Of a stretch of 38,973 nt of DNA, positions 9,131 through 17,159 are shown in pieces (position 1 is the stretch's first letter; the number at the start of each line of letters is the position of its first letter). The position numbers and the translations under genes are program-made. Where the stretch lies: assembly GCA_021828045.1 (NCBI GenBank), contig JAKATI010000007.1:1-38973 (forward strand). Reading direction: 5' to 3'. This stretch comes from Pseudomonadota bacterium (GTDB lineage: Bacteria > Pseudomonadota > Gammaproteobacteria > JAKAQQ01). A model generated the notes under the pieces. It did no database searches. It was given only the letters and a program-made list of their open reading frames with translations, and was not told the origin of the DNA.

Positions 9131-9940
9131 GTGTCCGGGATGCAAGAGGGGGATGTGACCCGAGGGCGCGACCGCCCGGCCGAGAAGTGTTTCCGACTCA
9201 TCCAGATTTCCGATCCGCACCTGCCGGCCGAACCGGACGGGTGGCTTAAAGCCGGAGTCCGGCCCGAGGCCCGGCTGGCCCGGATTTGTTCGGCCTTGGC
9301 GGAGGAGGAAAAGCCGGACTGTCTCCTCCTGACAGGAGATTTGGCCCATGAGGGCACCCCGGACAGTTACCGACGGCTTGCGCGTCTCATGGCCAGAACC
9401 GCCATCCCCTGGTACGTTTTGGCTGGCAACCATGATGACGAGCGGTTCATGCGCGGGTTTTTCGGCGAATCCCTGATGCCCCGGCGCATCCACCTCGGTC
9501 CATGGCGCATCCTGCTTCTGAACACGGCGTGGCCCGGTCACGTGGAGGGGCGTCTCGACCCCGGTGATCGTGCGGCGATGGTGGAAGTGCTTGTCCATGA
9601 GCCCCCAGTGCCGACACTGGTGGCGCTTCATCATCCACCCGTGACGACGGGGACCGCCTGGCTTGATGCCATCGGACTTTCGGGGGATCGGAACTGGTTG
9701 AACCCGATTCATGGATCACCGGTTCGGGCGGTGCTCTTCGGGCACATCCATGCCGCTTTCGAGACGGTCGCGGGCGGGATCCGCTACTATGGGGCCCCCT
9801 CCAGCGCGATGCAGTTCGTGCTGGGCCGGTCGGATCTGGCGATCGAGACCGGTTGGGGAGGCTGGCGAAGCTATCGTCTCTGGCCCGACGGACGCATCGA
9901 CAGCCGGGTTCACCCGATTCCGTTCGAAGGGGGGATTTGA
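9131..9940 (+). CDS. Calcineurin-like metallophosphoesterase (CpdA/Icc-like)
   Basis: RLIQISDPHLP, LLLTGDLAHEG, YVLAGNHDDE, LVALHHPPV, AVLFGHIHAAFE. GTG 9131 or ATG 9140. Confidence 0.9.
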   Translation: MSGMQEGDVTRGRDRPAEKCFRLIQISDPHLPAEPDGWLKAGVRPEARLARICSALAEEEKPDCLLLTGDLAHEGTPDSYRRLARLMARTAIPWYVLAGNHDDERFMRGFFGESLMPRRIHLGPWRILLLNTAWPGHVEGRLDPGDRAAMVEVLVHEPPVPTLVALHHPPVTTGTAWLDAIGLSGDRNWLNPIHGSPVRAVLFGHIHAAFETVAGGIRYYGAPSSAMQFVLGRSDLAIETGWGGWRSYRLWPDGRIDSRVHPIPFEGGI

Positions 9941-9941
9941 G

Positions 9942-10616
9942 ATGTCGGCCCAACATCCTGACACCATGACACCCGGTGATCTTGTCCGCATCTACCGTCG
10001 CATGAGGGAGTACGGACTCAATGATCCCCATAGCGGAAATGCCTCACTTCGCCACGGGAGGCAGGTCTGGATTACTCCGCATGGCGCTTGGGCAGAGGAG
10101 TTGACCGAGGCGGAACTGGTTCTTTTGGATCTCGATTCGGAGATTCCAGCCAGCGCATCCTGGGATACCCCCCTCCATTGTGCAACCTACCGCAAGCGGG
10201 AGACCCATGGGGCCGTCCTTCACGGTCATGGTCTTTACAGCGTGGCCGTGAGTCTGCTCGGAGAAAGTTCATTCGAGCCCCTTGATTTTGAGGGTCGCCT
10301 GAGTTTCCCCTGCGTACCGATCGTGGATAGTTCCCGTGAAACACCCTTCGAGGATGCGGCCCGGGCGGTGTCGGAAGCCCTGCGGGAGTACCCTCTGGCC
10401 ATCGTGCGTGGCCATGGCGTCTACTCGGCGGCCGCGAGCCTGGAAGAGGCTTGGCATCAGCTCGCGGCCCTGGAGTGGTCTGCCGAGCTTGCGTGGCTCT
10501 ACCGGGGTCACGCCCCCAGGACGGATCGGGGAACGGCCGGTCCGGCCGGATTTCGCACGAGGTCGCGGCTTAGCCGAAAGAGCGCGAAAACCCCCAGGCG
10601 ACGATCACGATCATGA
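9942..10616 (+). CDS. Class II aldolase/adducin-family protein
   Basis: DLVRIYRRMREYGLNDPHSGNASLRHG, VLHGHGLYSVAVSLLG, LAIVRGHGVYSAAASLEEAWHQLAALEWSAELA with the zinc-site His residues. Confidence 0.85.
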   Translation: MSAQHPDTMTPGDLVRIYRRMREYGLNDPHSGNASLRHGRQVWITPHGAWAEELTEAELVLLDLDSEIPASASWDTPLHCATYRKRETHGAVLHGHGLYSVAVSLLGESSFEPLDFEGRLSFPCVPIVDSSRETPFEDAARAVSEALREYPLAIVRGHGVYSAAASLEEAWHQLAALEWSAELAWLYRGHAPRTDRGTAGPAGFRTRSRLSRKSAKTPRRRSRS

Positions 10617-10764
10617 TCACAATGTAGATCCGGAGCCCCCAAAAGACCATCCGTTGCCAACCCGCCAGCGAAACCCGCCGGACCGGCGGGAGGGGGTCCA
10701 GCCAGTGTTCCTGCTCGAGCAGCGTGCGGATTTGCTGGGAATCGTATTCGTCGAGTTCTTTCAT
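10570..10764 (-). CDS. Small single-TM hypothetical protein
   Basis: 64 aa; polar N-terminus then MVFWGLRIYIVIMIVIVAWGFSRSFG hydrophobic helix; sits directly downstream of the Nramp-related gene on the same strand. Confidence 0.6.
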   Translation of the reverse strand: MKELDEYDSQQIRTLLEQEHWLDPLPPVRRVSLAGWQRMVFWGLRIYIVIMIVIVAWGFSRSFG

Positions 10765-10777
10765 GACGGAACCTGGC

Positions 10778-12148
10778 CTAGAGAAGGACGTGGAAGGAGG
10801 AGAGACCGTAGAGTGCGTTGCACAGGATGAGCAGGATCATGAGGCCGATGGACAGGGTGTTGCGGACGGGACCATTGACCTCGTCTCCCATGAGCTCCCG
10901 GTCATTGAGCAGCATGAGCAGAAAGAGGAGGGCAGCCGGCATGAAGATCGTGGCGACCACCTGGACCGTAAGATTGAGGAAACCGAGCGGGATGGCGTGG
11001 ATCATCACCACGCCGGCCGCAATGAGCACGCTCACGATTCCAGGCGCATAGAATCCCCAAGCCTGCCGGGGCCGGGCATTGAGCGAGCGGGGGATGTCAA
11101 AGGCCTCGCCGAATGCCCACGATGTGCTCGCCGTGATCACGATCGAGGCGATGAGGCCGGCCTCGAGGAGTCCCAGGGCAAACAGGCTTGCGATCCAGGG
11201 ACCGAGCTGGATCTCCAAGAGGTGGATCATGGTTCCGATACTGAAATGATCTGCACCGGCCTGTCCGTGGATGTACTGCCCGCTCAGGATGATGAGGGCC
11301 ATGGCCACGAGAACCATGCCGATCACGCCGATCATGAGATCCCGCCGTCCGGCATTGATGTCCTTCTCCAGAAGTCCCTTGTCGACCACGCAAGACTGCT
11401 GGAAAAACAGTTGCCAGGGCGCGATGGTGGTTCCGATGTTGGCCGAGAGCAAAATCAGGAAGGCCGGTGCCAGCAATCCGCCCGTCATGACCCAGCCCCC
11501 ACCCACCAGGCTGCGTCCGATGGCCGGCCAGTCCGGGTGTGAGAAGAGGGTGATCGGGATGAACACCAGGTTGAAGGCCGCGATGAGCAGGCTGATCCGC
11601 TCCCAGGTCCAGTAGCGCAGGTACACGAGGCAGAGCACCACAAACAGGGCGCCCAGCGGAATGGTCAGGGCATAGGGCCAGCCGAACACCGCGCTGGCGA
11701 CCCGGATCCCGATGAACTCTGTCATGAGGGTGAGCACATTCGCTGCCACGAGATCAAAAAGGGAGAAGGCACCCCAGAAGGGACCATAGCGCTTCCAGAT
11801 CAGCTCGGCGTGCCCGCGCCGGGTCACGGCACCGAGACGGATGGTCATTTCCTGGACCAGGTAGGCCACGAATCCCAGGAGGATCATGAGCGGAACGAAG
11901 AGACCGATGCCGTACCGGGCTCCGGTCTGCATGTAGGTCACAACCCCGCCCGCATCATTGTCGCCCAGCATGACGAGAATACCGGGCCCGATGAGGGTGA
12001 GTCCCAAAAGCAGGCGGTTCCACAGGGTGGCTTGTCCATGTCTCAGCGCATGGACATGAAGCCGGTCGGCCAGCCTGAGGGAAACGTCCTCGGGCAGGGC
12101 GACCGTATCCGTCACTGACGAAGACGCGGTCCGGAGGGGGGTTTTCAC
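10778..12148 (-). CDS. Nramp-related divalent metal transporter
   Basis: GPGILVMLGDNDAGGVVTYMQTGARYG (TM1, DND in place of DPGN) and LLSANIGTTIAPWQLFFQQSCVV (TM6). GTG start at 12148 preferred because GGAGG lies 7 nt upstream; the ORF track uses an ATG at 12232. Confidence 0.85.
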   Translation of the reverse strand: MKTPLRTASSSVTDTVALPEDVSLRLADRLHVHALRHGQATLWNRLLLGLTLIGPGILVMLGDNDAGGVVTYMQTGARYGIGLFVPLMILLGFVAYLVQEMTIRLGAVTRRGHAELIWKRYGPFWGAFSLFDLVAANVLTLMTEFIGIRVASAVFGWPYALTIPLGALFVVLCLVYLRYWTWERISLLIAAFNLVFIPITLFSHPDWPAIGRSLVGGGWVMTGGLLAPAFLILLSANIGTTIAPWQLFFQQSCVVDKGLLEKDINAGRRDLMIGVIGMVLVAMALIILSGQYIHGQAGADHFSIGTMIHLLEIQLGPWIASLFALGLLEAGLIASIVITASTSWAFGEAFDIPRSLNARPRQAWGFYAPGIVSVLIAAGVVMIHAIPLGFLNLTVQVVATIFMPAALLFLLMLLNDRELMGDEVNGPVRNTLSIGLMILLILCNALYGLSSFHVLL

Positions 12149-12227
12149 CACCTCACCTCCAGTATCCAGAGCAACACCCGTCTGTGAATCATGGCCGTCA
12201 TGGCACGTTTCCGGGCGCCGCACCTGA

Positions 12228-12289
12228 CCCATCCGGTACCCGGCACCCAGGGGGGCAGGCGGGATGGGCTCTCAGGAATTTCCGGATGG
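12228..12289 (-). promoter_or_regulatory. Mutually exclusive hairpin pair in the leader of the Nramp-related gene
   Basis: Minus strand: CCATCCGG (12289-12282) and CCCATCC (12268-12262) can each pair with CCGGATGGG (12236-12228). Confidence 0.4.
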
Positions 12290-12416
12290 CGAAGCCGCGC
12301 GTACCTCCTCCGTGGGGGTTGATCCAGCTCTGGCTTGATGGCGCGGTTTCGTCTGTCGTGGCTGGTGCGAGTGCACCGCCCACGGTCAGAAGAACCGCTT
12401 GCGGGATCGCACCGAA

Positions 12417-12466
12417 CCACTCCGGAGGTGATGGGGGCGGCTACTGCCCATGGGTCTCCCTAGTGG
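12417..12466 (-). promoter_or_regulatory. Nested hairpin at the 5' end of the Nramp-related leader RNA
   Basis: CCACT/AGTGG, GGAG/CTCC and ATGGG/CCCAT nested with near-symmetric internal loops. Confidence 0.5.
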
Positions 12467-12480
12467 CCGGGACAGCGGGA

Positions 12481-12508
12481 ATTCTAATCTCGGATCGGCT
12501 GCTGTCAA
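12481..12508 (-). promoter_or_regulatory. Sigma70-like promoter upstream of the Nramp-related gene
   Basis: Minus strand TTGACA-N16-TAGAAT (plus strand 12503-12508 and 12481-12486). Confidence 0.65.
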
Positions 12509-12543
12509 GGCCCGAGGACGGGTCCGATGCCGGGAGGGTCGGA

Positions 12544-13401
12544 TCAGAACTCGAGACCGAGCCCGGCACCGACATAGTGGGAGTAACCGCCCAGATTTCC
12601 CGAGAGCCGGGTACCCGCCTCGAAGTCGATCTCCATGTTGCGGCTGAGCAGGATCTGGATCCCTCCATCGGCATCGTAACCGCTTCCTTGCCCGACTCCG
12701 GTATGGCTGGCTCCGTACACCTCGAAGTAAAGCTGCCAGGGGGGGAGGAATTCCCAGGTCACGACACCATCGGGATTGAAGCTCGTATAACGGCCACCCC
12801 CAAGGTTTGAGGGCTCGGTATCCGACGTAAAGCCGGCCATGAGAGACAGCCCGACGGTCGAGGAGGGACTGTAACTCGCGACGCCGTTGATTGCGACCCC
12901 CGTTCCCGCACTCCCCTGATTGGGATCCCCGGAAGGGAGGGTCACCAGGCTTTCCGCAGCGAACTGCCAGGCCGGCGAGACGTCGAACTCGTGCTTGAGG
13001 CCGACCACCGAGGCCGTATAGCCATCGGAGCCGGGGGCCACCACCCGATTGGGTGGGAGGAATACCAGTTCGTTGTCGTGAGGAAGTCCGAACCGGACTT
13101 CCATCTCTGGGGCATTCCAGCCGCGTCCGCTACCGGAGGGGTAGAGCGTCGCGTGGGCGTAACCAGCCTCGATGACCACGTGATCCGGTCGGACGACGCA
13201 ACTGCTGTCCGCCACGGTTGGTCGATCGAGCACGGCCAAGAGAGCATCGCGTCCGACGCACGGGTTGGACGAGGGATCTGGCACGGAAAGTTGTCCTTCG
13301 GCGCGGACCGGCCCGACCAGCGCTCCCAGTCCCAGGAGGCCAAAGGCCAGTGTCCGGGAGACGGCTTGGAGCCGGGATCTCTGGGTTTTCCCAAGGTTCA
13401 T
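12544..13401 (-). CDS. Outer-membrane beta-barrel protein, MetA-pathway/phenol-degradation transporter-like
   Basis: Signal peptide (LAFGLLGLGALVGPVRAEG) followed by amphipathic strands ending in ...YSHYVGAGLGLEF (terminal Phe). Confidence 0.75.
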   Translation of the reverse strand: MNLGKTQRSRLQAVSRTLAFGLLGLGALVGPVRAEGQLSVPDPSSNPCVGRDALLAVLDRPTVADSSCVVRPDHVVIEAGYAHATLYPSGSGRGWNAPEMEVRFGLPHDNELVFLPPNRVVAPGSDGYTASVVGLKHEFDVSPAWQFAAESLVTLPSGDPNQGSAGTGVAINGVASYSPSSTVGLSLMAGFTSDTEPSNLGGGRYTSFNPDGVVTWEFLPPWQLYFEVYGASHTGVGQGSGYDADGGIQILLSRNMEIDFEAGTRLSGNLGGYSHYVGAGLGLEF

Positions 13402-14261
13402 GGAGACCTCTTGGTTGTGGCCCGGGGGTGGGCAGAGGGGTGCAGTCTGCGGATCTCAAGGGTGAAGGAACCCATGCCGACGCCTAGAACGATCAGGATC
13501 ACCAGCAGGAAGGCAAGACCCAGATGGGCCAGGTTATGGATCCGGATGCCGGTCGAAACGGCCCACTGGCCTGCGGCCGGAACCAGGAGAGTCAGGATCG
13601 CGGCGGCCACGAAGGCGGCTCCGCCCCACTTGAGGGTGCGCCCCGCCGTTCGCAGGGCAGCCTTGCGCAGGTCATCGGTTGAGAGACCGCGACTTGCAGC
13701 CCACCCTCCAAAGCTGGCGCCCGCCAGTGCCTGAACGAGTGTGGTCCCGACGCCAAACAGGGCACCCGGCACCCATCCCCAAGCTGCTGAAGGCATGGCG
13801 GGAGCGAGCACGGTGTAGATGATGAGCGCGAAGGCACCGAACCCCCAGCCCGCGATAAAGCCATGAACGAGTGGCATCCAGGGCTTGGGTTCCCGGAGCA
13901 TTTGCTCGCCTGACTTGCCGGGCTCCGAATGGGGATTCCGTGTTCGGACGATCCGCCACCCTCCCCACCACATGACCATTCCGACTGCAAGCCAGACCCA
14001 GGAGTTGGTTCTTGCATCCAGGAAGGAAACCACGCCCAGAAAAGCCAGTTCGCTGGCAAGGGCGCGTTGCAGGGTAAAGGCCAGTGAGAACAAGAGTCCC
14101 ATGCGCAGTCCACGCCGGCTGGAATAACCGCCGATCGCATAGCTGAAGGTGATGGGCCAGGTATGCTCATCCGGGGTGAGACCGTGAACGATGCCCAGGG
14201 CGAGGGCCGTGAGCAGGGCAAGCCCCATGGCCAGATGTCCGGGGTTCCAGAGATTCAGCAT
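13398..14261 (-). CDS. Polytopic membrane protein, NicO/UreH-like predicted metal transporter
   Basis: LALGIVHGLTPDEHTWPITFSYAIGGYSSRRG (HxxxxDEH motif in TM) and HNLAHLGLAFLLVILIVLGVGMG; multiple TM segments. Confidence 0.6.
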   Translation of the reverse strand: MLNLWNPGHLAMGLALLTALALGIVHGLTPDEHTWPITFSYAIGGYSSRRGLRMGLLFSLAFTLQRALASELAFLGVVSFLDARTNSWVWLAVGMVMWWGGWRIVRTRNPHSEPGKSGEQMLREPKPWMPLVHGFIAGWGFGAFALIIYTVLAPAMPSAAWGWVPGALFGVGTTLVQALAGASFGGWAASRGLSTDDLRKAALRTAGRTLKWGGAAFVAAAILTLLVPAAGQWAVSTGIRIHNLAHLGLAFLLVILIVLGVGMGSFTLEIRRLHPSAHPRATTKRSP

Positions 14262-14695
14262 AAATCGGTCTTGTGGGTGGGGAGCGCGGGCTTGCGGCAG
14301 GATCGTTTCCGGACACAGCGCGGACAGGTCCCTTCCCAGACCATGGAATGGCTATGGATCCGGTATCCGGTCTGCTGCTCCATCCGGTGATGCAGGGATT
14401 GGGCGAGTTTGCAGGGAACCGCTTCGAGGGTTCCACAGGATTGACAGAAAAGGTGGTCATGGTGATGCCCGGACCATTCGAACCGGGTTTTGCCGTCTCC
14501 GAGCATGACGGGTTGCCACTGGCCCTGGTCGACGGCTTGACGGGCGGAGCGGAAAATGGACGAGAAATTGGAATGGATCCCGAGCCGGGCCAAGGCCTGC
14601 CGGAGTTCTTCGAGCGTCCAGGCATGCGGCTCATGGTGGCTGCGCAGGAGGGCGTCGAGTTGGGGCCGGATCTGGGAGGGTCGTGCCATGGGCAC
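14255..14695 (-). CDS. Fur-family transcriptional regulator
   Basis: Winged-helix N-terminus, GHHHDHLFCQSCGTLEAVPC and EGTCPRC (Fur metal sites). Overlaps the downstream permease start. Confidence 0.88.
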   Translation of the reverse strand: MPMARPSQIRPQLDALLRSHHEPHAWTLEELRQALARLGIHSNFSSIFRSARQAVDQGQWQPVMLGDGKTRFEWSGHHHDHLFCQSCGTLEAVPCKLAQSLHHRMEQQTGYRIHSHSMVWEGTCPRCVRKRSCRKPALPTHKTDLC

Positions 14696-14717
14696 AGGGT
14701 AACCACCTGCCGGTTCA

Positions 14718-14736
14718 AATGCAAGTAACTTGCGTT
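14718..14736. promoter_or_regulatory. Candidate Fur-family operator
   Basis: AATGCAAGTAACTTGCGTT: GCAAGT-A-ACTTGC perfect 6-bp inverted repeat, 26 nt upstream of the Fur-family start codon. Confidence 0.55.
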
Positions 14737-15661
14737 ATTCGCCGGGTCTGGGCGTCCGGACAGTTCCCCCGCGCGGATGATCCTTGAAGCGGTCATGACT
14801 CCAGAGATACTGCTCCGGCATCATCCGGATGTAGTGCTCGAGAAGCAGGTGCACACGTTTGGCGTCTTCTACGGGATCGCCTCCGGGAAAATCGGTCAAG
14901 GGCGGTTCGATCATGACCCGGAACCCATCGCGTCCCGGCAGTCTCCGGACAAAGAACGGGACGACCGGTGCCCGGCTGGCCTGGGCCAGCCGGCTCAATC
15001 CCAGGTGGGTTGGTGCGAGGTTTCCGAAAAAGGGGACCCGGGCGCTTTGTTTTCCGGTATAGCCCTGGTCCGTGGCGTACCAGACCGGGATATTGTCGGC
15101 CAGCGCGTGGAGCAGCATCCGGACATTGTCCCGTGGAATCGCGATCCGCGTCCGCCGCTGTCTCCCCTGCCGCATGAGACGGTCTAGAACGGCGTTATTC
15201 CCAGGACGATAGAGCGCACCGACCGGGATCTTGCGGCTGATGAACCGGGCCCCGATCTCGAGCGCGGTGAAGTGACCGGTGAGGAGGAGCGCACCCCGGC
15301 CACGGGCCAGGGCCTCCTCCAAGTGCTCGAGCCCCTCGATCGTGACGGGTGGGAGCCGCTCATCGGAGCGCCACCAGCCCATGGCCGTTTCGATGAATCC
15401 CATGCCGAGCGCCTGGAAGTGGGCTCGGGCGAGCCGACGGATCTCCCGGGGGGGTTTTTCCGGAAAACAGCGTTTCAGGTTGTCTCTGGTGATCGCCCGA
15501 CGCCGGGGTTGAAGGGCGGCGTAAAGCAGCCCAAAACAGGAGCCCAGGGCCGGTTCACAGGCGTAGGGCAGCTGGCCTGCCGAATACACCAGAGCCGCAG
15601 CCGCCCAGAGGGGCCAGTGCCGCGGTTTCCAGAGAGTCGGTGGAGTGTGGGCTTCCTTCAA
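14735..15661 (-). CDS. Lipid A biosynthesis lauroyl/myristoyl acyltransferase-like (LpxL/HtrB family)
   Basis: RAITRDNLKRCFPEKPPREIRRLARAHFQALG, GRGALLLTGHFTALEIG, YATDQGYTGKQSARVPFFGNLAPT, MPEQYLWSHDRFK. Confidence 0.92.
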   Translation of the reverse strand: MKEAHTPPTLWKPRHWPLWAAAALVYSAGQLPYACEPALGSCFGLLYAALQPRRRAITRDNLKRCFPEKPPREIRRLARAHFQALGMGFIETAMGWWRSDERLPPVTIEGLEHLEEALARGRGALLLTGHFTALEIGARFISRKIPVGALYRPGNNAVLDRLMRQGRQRRTRIAIPRDNVRMLLHALADNIPVWYATDQGYTGKQSARVPFFGNLAPTHLGLSRLAQASRAPVVPFFVRRLPGRDGFRVMIEPPLTDFPGGDPVEDAKRVHLLLEHYIRMMPEQYLWSHDRFKDHPRGGTVRTPRPGE

Positions 15662-15710
15662 CGGTCAGCGTGGGTCGCACAGTGGGCGCATGGTATGATT
15701 CCCAGGCATT

Positions 15711-17159
15711 TTGGCATATTCCCGGATGCCCATGGGGATCGATTTTTCGAAGACACGCGTGCTCGTCGTGGGCGATGTCATGCTGGACCGCTACTGGACC
15801 GGCGAGACGGAGCGGATTTCCCCCGAAGCCCCGGTTCCGATCGTCCGGATTTCGGACCGCCATGAACGGCCGGGCGGTGCGGCCAATGTGGCGGTCAACC
15901 TGGCCAGTCTGGGTTGCGGTGCGGATCTCATCGGCGTTATCGGTGACGACGAAGAGGGTCGTCGGCTTGTTGAATTGCTGGAGGCGTCGGGGGTCCGACC
16001 GGATCTCGTTGTCGACCCGGGCTTCCGGACCATCAGCAAGCTGCGGGTCCTGTCACGGCACCAACAGTTGGTCCGGCTCGACTTCGAGGAGGCACCCCGG
16101 CACACTTGGGATGATGTCCTGTGTTCGAAACTGCCGGATGTCTCTGGAAGCTGCCAGCTCTTGATCCTGTCGGATTATGGCAAGGGGACCTTGAACCGGA
16201 CGGCCGAATGGATCCAGAAGGCCAGAAAACAGGGCAAACCGGTGATCGTGGACCCCAAGGGGCGGGATTTCGCAAAGTATCGAGGGGCCACTCTTTTGAC
16301 TCCGAACCGGGCAGAGTTCGAGGCAGTGGCTGGGCCCTGTCCGCAAAGATCCGACCTCGAGTCACGCGGGCAGCGCCTGCGGGCTGATCTTGCGCTGGAC
16401 GGCCTGCTCATCACGCTGGGCGAAGAGGGCATGATCCTCATCGGGGCCAATGGCAAAGTGCTGTCCCTGCCTGCGGAGGCGCATGAAGTCGCCGACGTCA
16501 CAGGAGCTGGAGATACAGTCGCAGCCACACTAGGGGCAGTCCTTGCCACCGGAGCCGGACTGGAGGAGGCGGCTCGGCTCGCGAACCGGGCCGCCGGAAT
16601 CGTCGTGGCCAAACTCGGTGCGGCCCAGGTCACGGCAGCTGAACTCTTCGGGATCCCCGCCGGCCATCCGGCCTTTTCCGGTGTGGTCGATCCGGAGACA
16701 TTGATCCGTCTCGTCCGCGACTTCCGCTCCCGTGGGCTTCGGGTGGTCATGACCAATGGCTGCTTTGATCTCCTCCATGCCGGTCATGTGCGATACCTGG
16801 CTCAAGCGCGAGCGCTCGGCGATGCGCTCATCGTCGCGGTCAACTCCGATCGCTCGGTCGGGGTCCTCAAGGGGTCTGGGCGTCCCCTCATCCCCCTGGA
16901 ACAGCGCATGGCGGTCCTCGCGGCTCTCGGTTCGGTGGACTGGGTCGTGCCGTTTGACGAGGAAACACCGGAACGGCTGATCTGCCGCCTCCTCCCGGAC
17001 ATCCTGGTCAAAGGGGGAGACTGGAAACCGGAATCCATTGCGGGGGCGAGCTGTGTCGTGCAGGCGGGTGGCTCAGTAAAAGTCTTGCCCTATCTGGAGG
17101 GGCACTCGACCACCCGCATCATCGACTCGATCCGGAAACCACGGACGCGGGAGGAATGA
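15711..17159 (+). CDS. hldE: Bifunctional heptose-7-phosphate kinase / heptose-1-phosphate adenylyltransferase
   Basis: [94 protein letters not shown] 15711 or ATG 15726/15732. Confidence 0.96.
   Translation: MAYSRMPMGIDFSKTRVLVVGDVMLDRYWTGETERISPEAPVPIVRISDRHERPGGAANVAVNLASLGCGADLIGVIGDDEEGRRLVELLEASGVRPDLVVDPGFRTISKLRVLSRHQQLVRLDFEEAPRHTWDDVLCSKLPDVSGSCQLLILSDYGKGTLNRTAEWIQKARKQGKPVIVDPKGRDFAKYRGATLLTPNRAEFEAVAGPCPQRSDLESRGQRLRADLALDGLLITLGEEGMILIGANGKVLSLPAEAHEVADVTGAGDTVAATLGAVLATGAGLEEAARLANRAAGIVVAKLGAAQVTAAELFGIPAGHPAFSGVVDPETLIRLVRDFRSRGLRVVMTNGCFDLLHAGHVRYLAQARALGDALIVAVNSDRSVGVLKGSGRPLIPLEQRMAVLAALGSVDWVVPFDEETPERLICRLLPDILVKGGDWKPESIAGASCVVQAGGSVKVLPYLEGHSTTRIIDSIRKPRTREE

Noticed and set aside
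9020-9712. N-terminal extension of the 915-aa minus-strand ORF (6965-9712)
   Set aside because: The extra 231 residues lie antisense to the metallophosphoesterase and lack Acs homology; Acs begins at MPNGPDPSADEI (9019).
10724-11542. 272-aa plus-strand ORF rich in Asp/Glu/His/Gly
   Set aside because: Antisense to the Nramp-related gene; the acidic/His composition comes from reading TM codons in reverse, not a metal-binding protein.
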